A stretch of 64,000 bases of DNA, taken from assembly GCA_018907035.1 (NCBI GenBank), contig JACCIC010000019.1:3908501-3972500 (forward strand). The letters are read 5' to 3'. The DNA comes from Sycobia sp. Sy_11 (taxonomy: Eukaryota > Arthropoda > Insecta > Hymenoptera > Epichrysomallidae). Within the stretch, counting starts at the first letter, position 1. Each line of letters opens with the position of its first letter. Below the pieces are notes generated by a model. It ran no database searches and was not told the origin of the DNA. It worked only from the letters and a program-made list of their open reading frames with translations. The position numbers and the translations under genes were made by a program. Shown here one piece after another: positions 46,147 to 59,379 of the stretch.

Positions 46147-48186
46147 AACTATAATACGATGGAGAATTTGCTTTTTTGTGCTGTGAATTTACTTGTTTTC
46201 TCTATTATATACGCGACGAAAGGGCCCGTTCGCCTGATCACAAAGTGTCTATATATGCTCGCCGTGATCGTCAGCGTCTCGTTCATGGCGTGCTCCCGCG
46301 GATTCGCGCAAGTCATGAATTAATTATCGGGCACAACGCGGGCCGTTGGAGTTACGCCGTTGCACCTGCCATACAGACTCCTTTCACCCCTGCGATTTAA
46401 TTACACATTTATAATAGTCCGAATTCGGGGAGCAGTTGACGATCGCGGAAGGTCTTAAAATTATTGCCAATTTTGTACACTTCATATGTTTATATGTATA
46501 GATCAGATGTTTCCCACCCCTCCCCCCTTTAATTTTTTTCCTCCTCACATCTTCAGATTAATGTAATTGCGTTGTTAAAAACTGAAGGAAAACTGTTTTT
46601 TTTTTCTTCTTTTTATTTATCTTCTTTTTATATTCGAGAGAAAATGTACATTAGTCACCCGACGAGAGTACGAGATAGTATAATATTTATAGGCAGAAAA
46701 CACCGTTGACGTATTTAGATAAGTCATCATTAAATACAGAATTCTTAATTTTTATGAACTTTGTTTTCTTTTCTATGAAATACCTACAATAAAAAGTATT
46801 CGTGAAATTTTTTTCCTTTCTCTCAATTTATTCTCTTCTTTGCTTTCACTCATATATTAGCGCTACAATAAGATTAGTTTTTTCTTTTAATGCACGCACT
46901 ATTAAGAATTTCTCTTCCCACCTTTTTTTTAAATTTTTTTATTTTTTTATTTATTTTTTTGTTTAATTATTTTCGATCATTAAGTATAATCTCACTTTGT
47001 CGCACGAAATTCACTTATACGTGAACTGTTCTTTTATTTTTTAGTTTTCTTTTTTCATCGTTTTTTTTTTCTTCATTAAGTGTATATAATTATAGTTAAA
47101 GTTTTTCTTTTCTTTTCTTCATCGACCGCAAAGCCATTATTTGTTGCTTCATTTGTTTTATCTTTCGTTTCTAAACACTTTTCAAAATTATGATTTAGCT
47201 GAAAGTGGAATTGACACTCATAAGGTTATTAAAGTAGCCTTCTCTTATTATTAATTGCACCGATGTGACACCGACCCATGCGCATTTTTGTTGGCCCGAA
47301 CGCAAGCATTATCCTTTTTCCAATTTAATCAATATGCCTTTAGATTATTATTATTTTTTTTTATAATAATTAAGTATAGGAACCGCTTGCTTCAACATTT
47401 TTCTTTTTATAATATATTTTAATCTTGAGTATACTGGAGTATACAGTTGACAAAAGGACTTCTTTAAGCAAAGCCGCAATTAAGATAGATTTTTTGAAGA
47501 TTCTTATACAAAATAATTGCTTTTTCTTTATTAAATTAAAATACACTGTCCTATTATTTCGGCTTAGTCTATGTGTATAATTGAAAGTGAATGTAACATT
47601 ATTATATTCAAGTATTGCCTGTAAGGCTAAAGTGGAAATCCAAAATTAGATAATTGATAAATTGTCAGACTGGTTATACGATTATATATCCCCCCCCCCC
47701 GCCGACACTTCATTTTCGTTTGTCCCTTTCCTCCTCATGCGACTACAAAAATGCAGATGAGTACGGCGTTTCAGCAATGCTATCCGGTATATCGATAACA
47801 ATATTTATAATATGTATAATTTTATTTACGTACTCGATCGTGCGCACACTGTGAGGCAATTATTATTTTTCCCTTTTGTCTATACGGTGAAAGTTTAGTG
47901 CTGAGATTGAACGCTATTAATCGCACACATGCAGCCTCTTTGGCATTAATAGAGAATGCGAGTTTTTGCATATTTTTCCTAACCCCCCACCCTCCCTATC
48001 TCCCCCTTTATAATCGTCATTTTTAACTTTGGTATCGTTATAATATTGTATAACGCGACAGCACCTCGCGAAATAAACTTCCGCACCCTTTGTATTTATA
48101 TCTAAATGCACAATTAAATTCAAAACACATTGTCGTTTTTACACAGGAAATTTGTATAGTCGTGAACCGAAGGATAACGCGCCTGC

Positions 48187-48245
<59 letters not shown>

Positions 48246-49257
48246 GATACACTTCTTCTTTTCTTACACAAACGCCACTGACTTGTACATAATAAAGTTT
48301 ATAATAATGACAATTACTCGAAACTATATGTTCAGGAAGACGAGGAGTGTCGAAATATTTGACGAGCGTTTCTTCCATTGTCAGAGAGAACGAAATCGTT
48401 ACAATAAGTTAATGCATTATGTACGGGCGGAACTAAAATTGTTACAGACAAAGATTCACAATTATATATTGTATAAGTTGAAGTTTTTTTTGTGTCTTTT
48501 TGTTGTTGTTTTTTGTTTTGTTTTTGTTTGTTTTTTATTTCTTTAATATTGAAAGGGGTGGGTGCGCGCGGCTTCGCGAGCGATTTTCAACCTCGATGAA
48601 TAATAAGATAATATTACTATTACTTTTGTTGTTTGTATAATGATCGTTAGGCCAAACTCGCTAACACACAGTCAATTGTGCTCCGATACAATGTATATAA
48701 TGGGATATCTACTCAATTGCGATGATTACCTCTGGTATATAATTGTTTCCATTAAAACTTTTTTATCCCTTAAACCTACATTAATCTATATTAATAAGAA
48801 ATTATCTTTACTTTTTCACCCGCACTCTTATACTCTCTCACTCTTATCAATTCCTATATATAACAATGATCGCTAAGATCTCTCTATAATATTAAGATCG
48901 GAGACTTTTTTTTTTAAATTTAAGCTAGGCTCTATTTGGGACTCTCTAGACGCTGGAGCTGAATCGAGCTCTGGCTAGAAATTCTTTCTCTCTCTCTCTC
49001 TCTCTCTCTCCCTTTCTCCATTAATACGCTTCATTCTCTATACGTTCCAGTATGTGTTTATATGCGTGCGATGTGGTGTGTTGTCCCGTAATTTGCTCTG
49101 TGTACGCGAGTGTTCAGGTAGGTGTACGGAAGTTTTTTTCTTTTTTTCTTTTATTTTTTTTGTTACAGGTTTACGGTATAATTTTTGTCAGTATTTAATA
49201 TTTGGGTGCGCCATCGATTTCGACCATCGATTATACAATGCAATTTCTTCGTATAAT

Positions 49258-49274
49258 TAATAATAATAATATCG

Positions 49275-49339
<65 letters not shown>
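49258..49339 (+). repeat. (TAA)n microsatellite
   Basis: About 26 TAA units with one interruption (ATCG near 49271). The minus strand reads as poly-Ile. Confidence 0.95.
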
Positions 49340-51137
49340 CCAAAGGTCATTTAAGTCTCCCACATCTATATATATAAAGTTCGAGTATCGGCGTATATTT
49401 ATCTCGCCGCTTTAAAACAACTATAAGAGATTCGAGTGTCGTCAAAGTTCCGTTTTATTATTTTCAGTTCAACTACACAATGCGTGTACATGTACACACA
49501 CACACACCCACACACACACGCGCGCGCCGTAGAGTGACCATACCATGTGTAGTTACACGGAAATGCAAATTACACGTTGCGCGAAGAGCAATGCGTTGCT
49601 TTTTTTTTCACGCCTAACTTACTCGAGTTCCTTAAATTACAATTACGACATAATTATTTCTGCGGATCTTAATTCTTATTATACACGATTCAGGCGCGCC
49701 AGAGACTTTCGATCACAGTTATCCTTGAGAATCCAATTTTTTGTTGTTGTTGTTGTTGTTGTTGCGCGTTTCTCCGTGCTATCCTGCTTTTTTGCTTCTT
49801 ATTTACTTTCTCCCCCCCTCTCCATTCGTGATATATTTTACCAAATACCGAATGCAAAAGCACAGTCGAAATTAATCGCGCGCGTATTAATGTATAGTAA
49901 TCGAAGCGTCGGCGTACGCGCGATCGTTCGTCCTTCTATATAATATTTGAGCCTCCCACGTATTTTCCTCCTCTTTTTCACGTTTTTGTTTGTTCGTTCG
50001 CCAATTCATACGGACTGCGCGGCGTTCCTCTCCTTCATCATATACCCTAATAATGTATTAGAGAGACTATATATAGGGCGTCACGGAGGCGTGTTCCTAC
50101 ATAACGGGTAAATAGCAACTGAACAGTCATTTGCTTTAAAATTGTTTTTATTTTTTGTTTAATTTCTTTTTTTTTTCGATCACATTAAAATGCACAGACT
50201 TGAAAAGTTGAATCTGAAATTCAGCGCTTTAATATACTATTGTTTTTTTTTTCTGTTTTTTTTTTTGTTTGTTTGCTGTTGCTGTTCTTGTTGTTGCATA
50301 TTTATTTTAATTTCACTTTTTTTTTCTCTCTTTTTGCCTTAACCATCCGACCGTTCGACACAGCATTATTATTCGTACACGTCTCGTATTAGATTTTGCT
50401 TTCTCGAAATTGTTAAACCAAGCGCGCGCGCGCTTTTACAATCGACGACGCGCTCGTGACGCCGTATGTCGTGACCGAGCGCGCGAGAAAAGGGGACGGG
50501 GGAGGTGTCGAAGACACGGAGAGCCTCGCTCGCAGAGCAAGCGTAATTATTAATTTTTCCTTATTTTTTTTTTTTAATCTTTCGCGAACAAACTATTTTC
50601 ATAAAAGTGTACAAAATATCTGTTTGTAAAATACACATATAAGTTGATTTGAAACGACACGTGTTGTACATTTATACATAGTTAATTTTAATTGTATTTA
50701 CTCGTCTGTAATACATGATGCTTGAGTACTTTAAAATCTACACGCCCTGATGATAGTTCATGCAGAACAAATTGACCGCGTACACAGAGGATAAATAATA
50801 ATTTTAATTCAACTATATATATATATATATATACACAAAATGCAAAAATCGACATTGGATTTATATGACTGTATTATATTGTAACTTTGCGCTTGCCGAT
50901 AGTCCAATTATGTATTATCAAAAACTATTGCAAGATCGGCGAGGAAATGAGTAAAAAAAAAGAAATTACACTAACAATTGCTCCGTCGAGAAACTGTTTT
51001 GACGCGAACATAGTATGCTATACAGCTATGTAGTGTATGTCGATCGAAGTTATGAAAAAGACAGAGGGACCGAGATAGGGGGAGTGAGAAAGTGGAAAGA
51101 GATTTTTATAGTATAGAAAGATAGAAAGAGAAAACGA

Positions 51138-51140
<3 letters not shown>

Positions 51141-51209
<69 letters not shown>
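51141..51209 (+). repeat. (TA)n microsatellite, longest in the window
   Basis: About 34 uninterrupted TA units between GAGTC and AGTAAACTTCC. Confidence 0.95.
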
Positions 51210-51210
<1 letters not shown>

Positions 51211-51492
51211 TAAACTTCCGTGCCTTCGACAACGTGATATAGTATATAGTGTATAGCCCAAATATACACGCGCGAATCGTGAAACCCCTACGTAAGCCGT
51301 CGCGTCGCTTGTCCTTCCCGTTATAATAATCGAACCTGCACTTTCTATATCGTCGCAACGAATAACACACACATCCTTTCTTGTCTCGCGTATTATCAAA
51401 TTACGACTTATAGACTCGCGCCTCTCTTTTTATCGATATATAATATTCCATTTATTATACTTTTATGCAGTTTTTATATTTAGTTTAATTTA

Positions 51493-51515
51493 ATATTATT
51501 ATATTATTATTATTA

Positions 51516-51559
<44 letters not shown>

Positions 51560-51565
51560 ATTATT
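51493..51565 (+). repeat. (ATT)n microsatellite
   Basis: About 23 ATT units with one ATC interruption, in AT-rich non-coding DNA. Confidence 0.93.
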
Positions 51566-51954
51566 TGTTTGGATTTATTTTCATGACTCGTATCGTTACG
51601 GGAATATATATATAAAATAATAATAATAATAACGGTAGCTACCTAAGCTAAACAATTACACTTTCTGTACAACGCGTACGTAGACTTGCAAGCGCGTCGA
51701 GAGCTTGCGACTTTCGAGCTATATGTTGTACGACTTCGCATATAATCCCCGACTCGTGACGGCTTTTTGCTATACTTTTTTCCTCGATCGGATCCGCTTA
51801 AAAGACATTATTTGCGCTCACACGTTCTCGATATATACTTTCTATTTTTAAATTTATTATTTAATTTGTTCAGTTTATGTATATATATACGAATAATAAT
51901 AATAAACATAATAATCATAATAATAATAACGTATAATTGCCTCGAACACTTTTC

Positions 51955-51956
<2 letters not shown>

Positions 51957-52035
<79 letters not shown>
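51957..52035 (+). repeat. (GT)n microsatellite, about 39 units
   Basis: Pure GT for 79 bp; explains the Cys/Val-repeat ORFs. A (TA)n array follows at 52216-52269. Confidence 0.97.
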
Positions 52036-52037
<2 letters not shown>

Positions 52038-52214
52038 CCTAATTGATTCTTATATTATAAGAAACCTTGGTATTACACCAGGCAACGTTCATATATATAA
52101 TATCTTCAACGAAAACATTTTATTTTTATAACATTTTACGTACTCGCATAACTTTCGCGATCCCTATTTTCTATAACGATTCACTCAGTCATTCCCCATC
52201 ATCTTTTCACCTAG

Positions 52215-52274
<60 letters not shown>

Positions 52275-53451
52275 TTGTCATATATATACTATATAAGCAT
52301 CCCCTGAAGTATTTAAGTAGCGTATATTTTAATATAATTATATTTATATACCGTTTATAGTATACGACTTTCTTGCTCCCTCCCTCTCTTTCTGACTCGC
52401 TCTCTCTCTCTCTCTCACGCACGTTCATTCTTCATTCATTCGCTCGTTAGTATTTTAATATTTACTTATTTCCCAATAACACTTATTTTATATCATATTT
52501 ATTGCTGCAGCGGAATGCGTCTCTCCCCCTCTTTCGTATATAAGTTTCTATAATTCTCGATACATCCTGTGCTTTCATTTTTCTCTTCTCTTTCTCTCTC
52601 TCTCTCTCTTTCTCTCTACGTCCCTCCCTCTCTTGCTCACACATACACATACACAAATACACATACACACACACCTATATCAGAAAACAGGTGTGAGCCA
52701 GTCATAAGCTATTACATTATTTTTAAGTTAATAATACTAGTTATAAAATATCTCCTCCAATCAACGAAAGTCTATATAATGTTAAATGTGTTTAGCCTAT
52801 TAGATGACTATAATGAACTATATACGGTCCGTATATCTGCCTGACTCTTTAGTGTTTATCATAGCTTTTTGTATACGTGAAGAAGTGTTTAAGCGATCCT
52901 ATATACTCGACCGTTTCGCCCCCTCCCATCTGTCTCCCTCACCATCTCCCTGTGTTACTTTTACCCCGAAAATTTCGAAATTCAGAATCGAGGAAACGAT
53001 CGCATGTATAAATAACACGGTCGCGTTGCATTCAAGTGTGTATTGTTACATCAAGAGAATTCTGGACTTTTGCGTGCGTATTTCAATAATATCTGTTTGT
53101 TTTTTCTTCTTTTTTTGGCTGCGGGGTGTATTTCGGTTGAATCCGGGTAGTACGCGTGAATGTATGAGCGTATGTGTATGCGCGCGCGCGTGTGCGTATT
53201 CACGCGCGATAAGTAAAGACCGGCGTTTTCGTCTAATTGTTTACTGCGTATGCGAGGAAAAGGAAGAGGGCGGATTGGGGTTGGGTGTGGGTGGGGAGGG
53301 GGGTGTTGAGCAAACGAGTCGTCAAAGTTTTAGAACGGTGGCGCATGGAGTACGTATGTGTATAATTATATGCACGTATAATTGTGGATTTTTCCCTCTA
53401 CAATTCTCGTAATCTCGTTTTTGAACGTCACACACTCGTCGCCGCCCATTC

Positions 53452-53507
<56 letters not shown>

Positions 53508-53689
53508 ATAACGTCTGCGCAAATTCCTCGCTCGCCGTAACCAACGAAATTCCGGCTCCGCTTTTCCTCTCGAGCAATCTCGTCGCCTCCTTCAAAATCC
53601 CAGCCTGGTTTCCGTTCCGCTCCTACGTCTACATCTTTCTCTCTCTCTCTCCCTCTCTTCCTCCCTCCTTCTCTCTCGTTTAACGGCCC

Positions 53690-53806
53690 TGGACGATATG
53701 CGTCAGCTTGTACGTTAGTGCCGGGTCGTCGACGGCGAAGTCGCGCATGATTCCCAAGCTCGCCATCGGGAATCGCGCGACGAGCCCACGACGCCATCGG
53801 CTTCTC
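53690..53806 (-). other. Syx1A: Probable untranslated 3' exon of the Syntaxin 1A transcript that uses the 53.9-kb anchor
   Basis: A minus-strand acceptor (ATGTCCAG, exon edge 53806) matches a donor 15 nt after the stop of the upstream anchor exon (ATGCAG then GTAAAA, exon edge 53909). The intervening 102-bp piece would be a 3' UTR intron. The stop lies less than 50 nt before the junction, so nonsense-mediated decay need not be triggered. No hydrophobic or conserved peptide is encoded here. The 3' limit is unknown. Confidence 0.35.
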
Positions 53807-53922
53807 CTGGACATGAGAAATAAGAAACAGATAATGTGAGCGTTTTGTACGTGTGTGCAATAATCGATCGTTCTAATAGTATAGATAGTTAATGAAATAA
53901 AATTTTACCTGCATCGAATTAT

Positions 53923-54003
53923 TCACAGGCCAAAGTATCCGCCTATAGTGGTCGCCACGATTACGGCGAGAATGGCCAAACAGATCATAATCATGATCTT
54001 CTT
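53923..54003 (-). CDS. Syx1A: Syntaxin 1A, alternative last coding exon C (canonical-type membrane anchor)
   Basis: This exon encodes the 26-residue C-terminal transmembrane anchor of the presynaptic t-SNARE Syntaxin 1A, followed by TGA (53923-53925). It starts in phase 0 after a TAG acceptor (plus 54004-54006) and reads KKIMIMICLAILAVIVATTI then GGYFGL. The KKIMI-ICL start and TIGG end match the Syntaxin 1 anchor of insects (Drosophila KKIMILICLTVLG) and vertebrates (STIGG). The upstream exon, beyond the right edge, should end in ...KARR, so this version restores the KARRKK juxtamembrane cluster. The acceptor is weak: the 15 bases before TAG are purine-rich (CGTTGCCGAGAG), which suggests regulated use. 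It is the last of three interchangeable anchor exons in transcription order. SNARE-domain exons are outside the window. Confidence 0.85.
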   Translation of the reverse strand, partial: KKIMIMICLAILAVIVATTIGGYFGL

Positions 54004-54009
54004 CTACTC

Positions 54010-54725
54010 TCGGCAACGGAAGCGAATACGAAAAATTCATAATAAAAGTGCATTAGACGATTTTCTTATTATTTTTCATTTATAATCAAGTAAGTAATAA
54101 ATCAAACCAACGTATGTACACTTATATACGTATATATGTAACATATGATACAATGAATTTTTATTTATTTATTTATTTTTTATTATTTCATGTAAATGTA
54201 TTTAGACTTCCATTACGATGATAACTGATTTGAACCATTCGGGACATCGAGTTGTACGAGTCCGTTTTTACTCTACTGACCGAACAATCGTAGATCTCCA
54301 ATCTTTTTTTTGTTGCTCTGTCCAATTGATATTAAGATTTTCATATTATACTATATTCCTCGCAAATATACTACAATTTCATTCTCTAGATTTTGGCTAA
54401 CTTTAATTCATATACCATCTTAGCATTTTCTGTCCAATACTGCTAGAAAATTATACATATTTTAAATTACACTTACGTACACGGGCAATCTAAAGAGACT
54501 CTAAATATATAAGCTACGTCGGTCGATAATTCATACAAGTTTTACGAACAGTGAAATATCAATCATGGAATTAAAAATAAGGTGCAACAAAAAAATAAAA
54601 TTTTTGTGTTAAATAAAAACTTTTATTTACATAGGACGCATTAGTGAATCAGCGGTGACAATAAAAATAATAATTACTACTACTACTAATAATATTAAGA
54701 ATATTAATAACAACAATTGTTCTAG

Positions 54726-54782
<57 letters not shown>

Positions 54783-57700
54783 TTTAATGCTATAGCAGCA
54801 AGATGTAATTACACAAATTTTGGAATTTATTGGTACTATTTATAGATGTACTACTATATTTACTCTAAGAATTAACAATTTCTGAAATAAATATCGCATT
54901 GACCAATATCTTATACAACATACACAAGCACAAGACTCATAATTGACGCTGTAGCTGTAGCTATAATATGAAAAACAAGTAACATGCGCAAACAATTTTT
55001 ATCTTCAAAGTTTTATAAATGAAATACGGCTGTAATGTCAAAAGTATAAAAAATAAAAATGAATGCAGATGCTTATCAACATGCTCCGAAGATAATAGAA
55101 AATCTTCTATATTTTTAATCATATCTTTCTAAAGTAGAACTTAAAAAAAAGGATTCGATATTAGTTGGCTCTTCATTAAAAACATTAAAAAACAAATAAA
55201 TCGAAAAAGTAGTCTTTTTCGTTGCCATTCAATTACTTAAAATCAGCATTTTTTTTCTAAGCTAAAGTAAAATATATAATTTACATCATCTTCGCGCGCG
55301 AAATTTGGTATACAAAGAAATAACGCTGCTTAACAAAAAGCTATGTATTTTACAAATTAAATAATATATTTATGTATCATCTAAGCACAGATATGTAAAA
55401 AAGTTTTAAAAGAGGTATATAGATGAGGAAGAATATCAGTAATATACAAACTAAACGTAGTATACGTATGTAGGATAAATAATTAAACTCGGTAACTGCC
55501 TCGAGTCAGTGCAAATTTTACACCTAGCAACATTTAAACAATTTGCAAGAAAGAGTTTTTCAAACAACACTTTTATTAAATTTCAATTATAAAACATCTG
55601 TTATATTAATGAGCGAATAATTCTCTTTGAACGTTGGTGAAAAAATTTAATAATTTCTAAACAATTTTAATCTACAACCATAAACAAGCAACTGACTATT
55701 TTAAATGAAAAACTCTTTCTGAGCAAATTTCACACTGAGAAAATTGCACTAATACAATAGGTATAAATCAATTACATACATACATTTAATAGATGAAAAA
55801 ATGCAATTAACAGTCGATAATAATATATAATTGTTGCATTTTCGTTGACGAGATGCGGGCGGGGTGGGTGGGGGGGGGTGAGAGTTACGGTTTTGGTTTG
55901 CTCCATAAGATATAGATAGAAGTGAGAGAATCACTTCGACGAATACAACAGCAAGCGTATATATATGTGTGTATATATTTATATATATATATATATAGGG
56001 CTATAACATCGACATACACACATACATAATATTATACTGCATGTATGTGTATAGACATTTATGGATTATACATTGTTCACGGCTATAATGCTGATGCTGC
56101 TGCTTTATTTTTACTTACTTTACTTTCTCGGCGGACTCGCGCGCGCGCGGGCGCGCGCACGGCGCTCGATGATTTTCACAATGCTAATTAATGGGCGAGG
56201 TGGATGGGACGAGATAACGATGATCGCACGATCGTGTATATAAGCGCAACGCACCGTCGGCGCTCTAACGTATACGCATTCGTTAATCGATCATCGTAAT
56301 TAACGGTCGAGCGGCACTTATCCACTCGGAAGGCTCAATCTTCCATCGTACGTCTCTGCGTTTCTTCTTCTTCTTTTTCTTGTTCTTGTTCTTGTTCCAC
56401 GGCTCTCGTTGCGTGCTCTGATTCATCGATAGAAAACTGTTCGCGGGCCATTAACACGAGCGTGTAGCCACGCGCTTCTGTTTATCCCCATTACGATACC
56501 GTTTCGCATTGGAATATATTGCCAGGTGAAGTAACGTTTATCTGTCCGTTTATCCTTTATTGTAAATATGTATGCATATATTTACCGTAGCGTATGAAAG
56601 TTTTGATGAATTACCGTAGCTATATATACGATATACATAATATAAATACTTCTTCCAGACTCTTACATCCTACACGAGTTTATCCGTTTGCTTTTGTTTT
56701 TTGTTTTGTTTTTTTTTTTGTTTTATTTTTGTTTTAATAGATTTTACAGAAAGGTAGATCCATGAAAAATTCTCTATCAATTCCAAAGTTATGTACGCTT
56801 ATAATAAATTGCGCTTAGTAAAGTTTCATTAGTCCTTCGAGATTGCATTACAGTTGAATCCTGTATCAATTTTTATTTTCTTTCTCTTCTTTTTTTTCTT
56901 TCGATCGCATCACTTTCTAAAATTCTATACAAAATGGAAATATTTACAAGAAAATAAACAGTTCGTAAAGAAGCTCGCTTGGCTTTCTATTTTATTTCCC
57001 TTAATTTTTTTTTATCTTCATCTTCAGAGTTTCCGTTCAAAAAGAGTCTGCGAAAAAAAGGAAAAGAACCCGAAGAAGAAGCGTCGTACTTAAAAACAAT
57101 CTAGAAAACTGAAATACCTCGCCCGTCTCCGCTTCTTCTTCGAGCGCGCGCATTTTCAACGTGTGTTTTTCTTTTTCCATCGTACTCTTCTTCATCTAAA
57201 TTAAGTAATTATGCATAATAATTAATTGTAATGCCAATAAAAAGCAATACAAACGAGAAGTCTCACAGGGGTGTACTTTACATTAATGAGAAAATCGTCT
57301 TTACAGGACACCCCTGCTGCATTTCTTTATTATTTTAATATTTTTATAATTATATATAATATACATACATCGAGGGCAGACAAAAGTGAACAAAAGGCAG
57401 TGTCAACGAGCCCGAGTGTTTTAAATTATAATTCATATTTATTATGCCTGCTGGAATTACCAGAATAGCGCAGCGAAAATTTGCCCTCTTCAACATATAC
57501 ATATATAGGAATAGAGTTACATCAAAATTCTATTGCGTGAATTTAAATGCCATATATCAAGACTTCGCTTATTCCAATTAGAACAAGAGCAAAAAAAAGC
57601 ATAAATAAAAGCTTCGTTGATGTCGGAAAATAACAATTTCACCCCGTTAATCATTGGAAATGAAAAATTTAATAATAATATATACGTAATAAACATTATT

Positions 57701-57900
57701 TACTTGGAATAAGAGATTCTTAGATATTACAAAAATAAGAACACTGACAGTTTCTATAAATAATACGTTTGCGCATAACGCTTCATTTGATCTCAACGCT
57801 AAACTTCTGTAACTGACAAAATGCAAACTTATATAAAGTGGTGCTTGGGAGAAAAAAAACTTCATCTATTTTTTATCTTGCTAATATAATCCTGTTACTC
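54010..57900. other. Syntaxin 1A intron between anchor exons C and B
   Basis: No other exon was found on either strand. It has a (TAA)n array at 54726-54781, short (TA)n near 55978-55996, a CpG-rich spot at 56130-56165, poly-G near 55870 and T runs near 56710. It may contain the 3' UTR and poly(A) site of the 57.9-kb anchor isoform. Confidence 0.5.
54726..54781 (+). repeat. (TAA)n microsatellite
   Basis: About 18 TAA units, in the intron between Syntaxin 1A anchor exons. Confidence 0.95.
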
Positions 57901-57908
57901 TTTGAGTT

Positions 57909-57986
57909 TCACGTCAAAGTTTGCACCAAAATAATAATCAAAATGATGACCGCCACTGTAAGGCAGATTACGATGAAGATCAATTT
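57909..57986 (-). CDS. Syx1A: Syntaxin 1A, alternative last coding exon B (variant membrane anchor)
   Basis: A second, different C-terminal anchor for Syntaxin 1A. After a good acceptor (TTTTGTTCACAG, plus 57987-57998) the exon starts in phase 0. It encodes 25 residues, KLIFIVICLTVAVIILIIIL then VQTLT, and stops at TGA (57909-57911). It shares the K-x-I-x-I-x-I-C register and the ICLTV of the Drosophila anchor, but the second Lys is Leu, the core is richer in Ile, and the luminal tail is VQTLT instead of GGYFGL. Same phase, same start and its own stop mark it as a mutually exclusive terminal exon. No poly(A) signal was fixed. Confidence 0.8.
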   Translation of the reverse strand, partial: KLIFIVICLTVAVIILIIILVQTLT

Positions 57987-58419
57987 CTGTGAACAAAATA
58001 CAGTAAATATAAAATCGTTTTATCGATATAAAAAATAAACGGAGCATCAAAAAACGCAATTCTTTGTTAAAAATCTTTGATAGTTCATCTGTTTGTAAAT
58101 ACTTTAAATATGGTTTGGCACTGTGAAAAAATTACATACAATTTTTTTTTTCATTGACGAAGAAGTATAAAATCACGTTTTTTGAAGTTCTGATTAGCGA
58201 TTCATATGTTAATACAATAAGATTTAGTAAATTGAAGCGGTTGTTAATAACAATTAGTAATTAGTAAGAATTATTTTGTTACTGGAGTAATTAATGAGAA
58301 AAATGCGAGATACATTAGGAAACTTGTTATTTTTCTCAGATTGACTTAAAGGATAATACAGACAGTGTACAATTGATATTTTCATGCCTCGATCATCACT
58401 TTACTAAATTAATTAAAAA

Positions 58420-58740
58420 TTGATATTAATCTCTATACAATTAGAAAAATGGATGTTATTGAATCTAAGCGAAAAATTTTCGCTTAAGACAAAATCAAAA
58501 CATCAAGAAGTACTTTTTAAATATTTAAAAATCTTCAAGTATTTACAAATTTTTTTGTCAAATATAAGAAACATTACACCCCCTCGCTTAATATCTCCAA
58601 AAAATGTTAAAGCATTAATTCCAGTAAAGCGACGTCAAAGACGAAGTTTTAGTGCGCAACATATTCGTTGTGTTAAAAATGATAAAAGCAATTTTTCATA
58701 TAGTGATTCTAGGAAGCTCGTAGTAACAATTGCAACATGA
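58420..58740 (+). other. Unrecognised open frame in a Syntaxin 1A intron
   Basis: An open frame of 106 codons on the plus strand, opposite to Syntaxin 1A, ending at TGA. It starts near non-ATG codons; the first in-frame ATG is at about 58450 (ATGTTATTG is one candidate). The C-terminal half is basic and not repetitive (IPVKRRQRRSFSAQHIRCV). No family is recognised. It could be a nested small gene, a decayed transposon fragment or chance. Confidence 0.2.
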
Positions 58741-58854
58741 ACTCGTTCATGATACGTAAGCCACGTGGCGCATAAATCGACTTTTTTTAATAAGAATAAA
58801 ATAAAACGAATGCCATTTTTATAGAGTCTCGTCGATGGCAATTTAATTCAATTG

Positions 58855-59112
58855 TCAGAACACTTCTATCAAAGGCACATTCCGATTTATAAATTCAAAA
58901 GAATCCTTCGACCGAATCACTTCCCGATAAACAGGCAATGGATCATGGTGTAGAAATTTTGTATAGACAGACAATCGTTTATGCGCATCGTGTCGTGAAT
59001 ATATTCCATTACATAATATGAGCGGCTGCTTTTTTCCAGAGGTATGAGGACAACAAAAACAGGACTGCTTAACGGAACAAGTGTGCAGATTACAAGACTG
59101 ACAGCTATACAA
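58855..59112 (-). other. Unrecognised Cys-rich open frame in a Syntaxin 1A intron
   Basis: An open frame of about 90 codons on the minus strand, without an ATG at its start, ending at TGA. The first third is Cys-rich (CQSCNLHTCSVKQSCFCC), then ordinary mixed sequence (HKRLSVYTKFLHHDPLPVYR). It lies 114 bp from the plus-strand frame ending at 58740 and converges with it. It may be an exon or a decayed mobile-element piece; no family is recognised. Confidence 0.22.
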
Positions 59113-59317
59113 TGTAACGGCATTAAATTGTCATGTGCGTATTATAGGAATATAATGTATACATTAGCACTGAATTAGGTCATCCGTATATACGAAATTC
59201 AATTATATATATTTCGTCGATCTCCTTCAAATTCCGTTCGAATCCATGCGGGACTCGATCGAGCAATCGATTAATTAATGTTCGAACGCAAGCTTCTTTA
59301 TAATTCGCCATTGTGTT

Positions 59318-59320
<3 letters not shown>

Positions 59321-59371
<51 letters not shown>
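59321..59371 (+). repeat. (TA)n microsatellite
   Basis: About 25 TA units in the Syntaxin 1A intron between anchor exons B and A. Confidence 0.95.

Positions 59372-59379
<8 letters not shown>

Larger units (their letters stand above)
43600..53690. other. Intergenic region between two convergent genes, T-rich on the plus strand
   Basis: No coding exon is recognised. The plus strand is markedly T-rich with many T8-T18 runs (for example 44846-44863, 46594-46603, 46920-46990, 50160-50290). Arrays: (TA)n at 44269-44327, 48190-48243, 51141-51209, 52216-52269 and 53456-53503; (CT)n at 45926-45968, 46084-46146 and 48986-49010; TAA at 49258-49339; ATT at 51493-51565; GT at 51957-52035. The right part may contain the untranslated 3' end of Syntaxin 1A (minus strand), and the left part could hold read-through 3' UTR of the TP53I13-family gene. 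Neither limit can be fixed from sequence alone. Confidence 0.5.

Noticed and set aside
53366..53860. 164-codon minus-strand ORF next to the last Syntaxin 1A exon
   Set aside because: It runs through a (TA)n array and a CT-rich tract, and it crosses a likely splice acceptor; it is more likely untranslated exon sequence.
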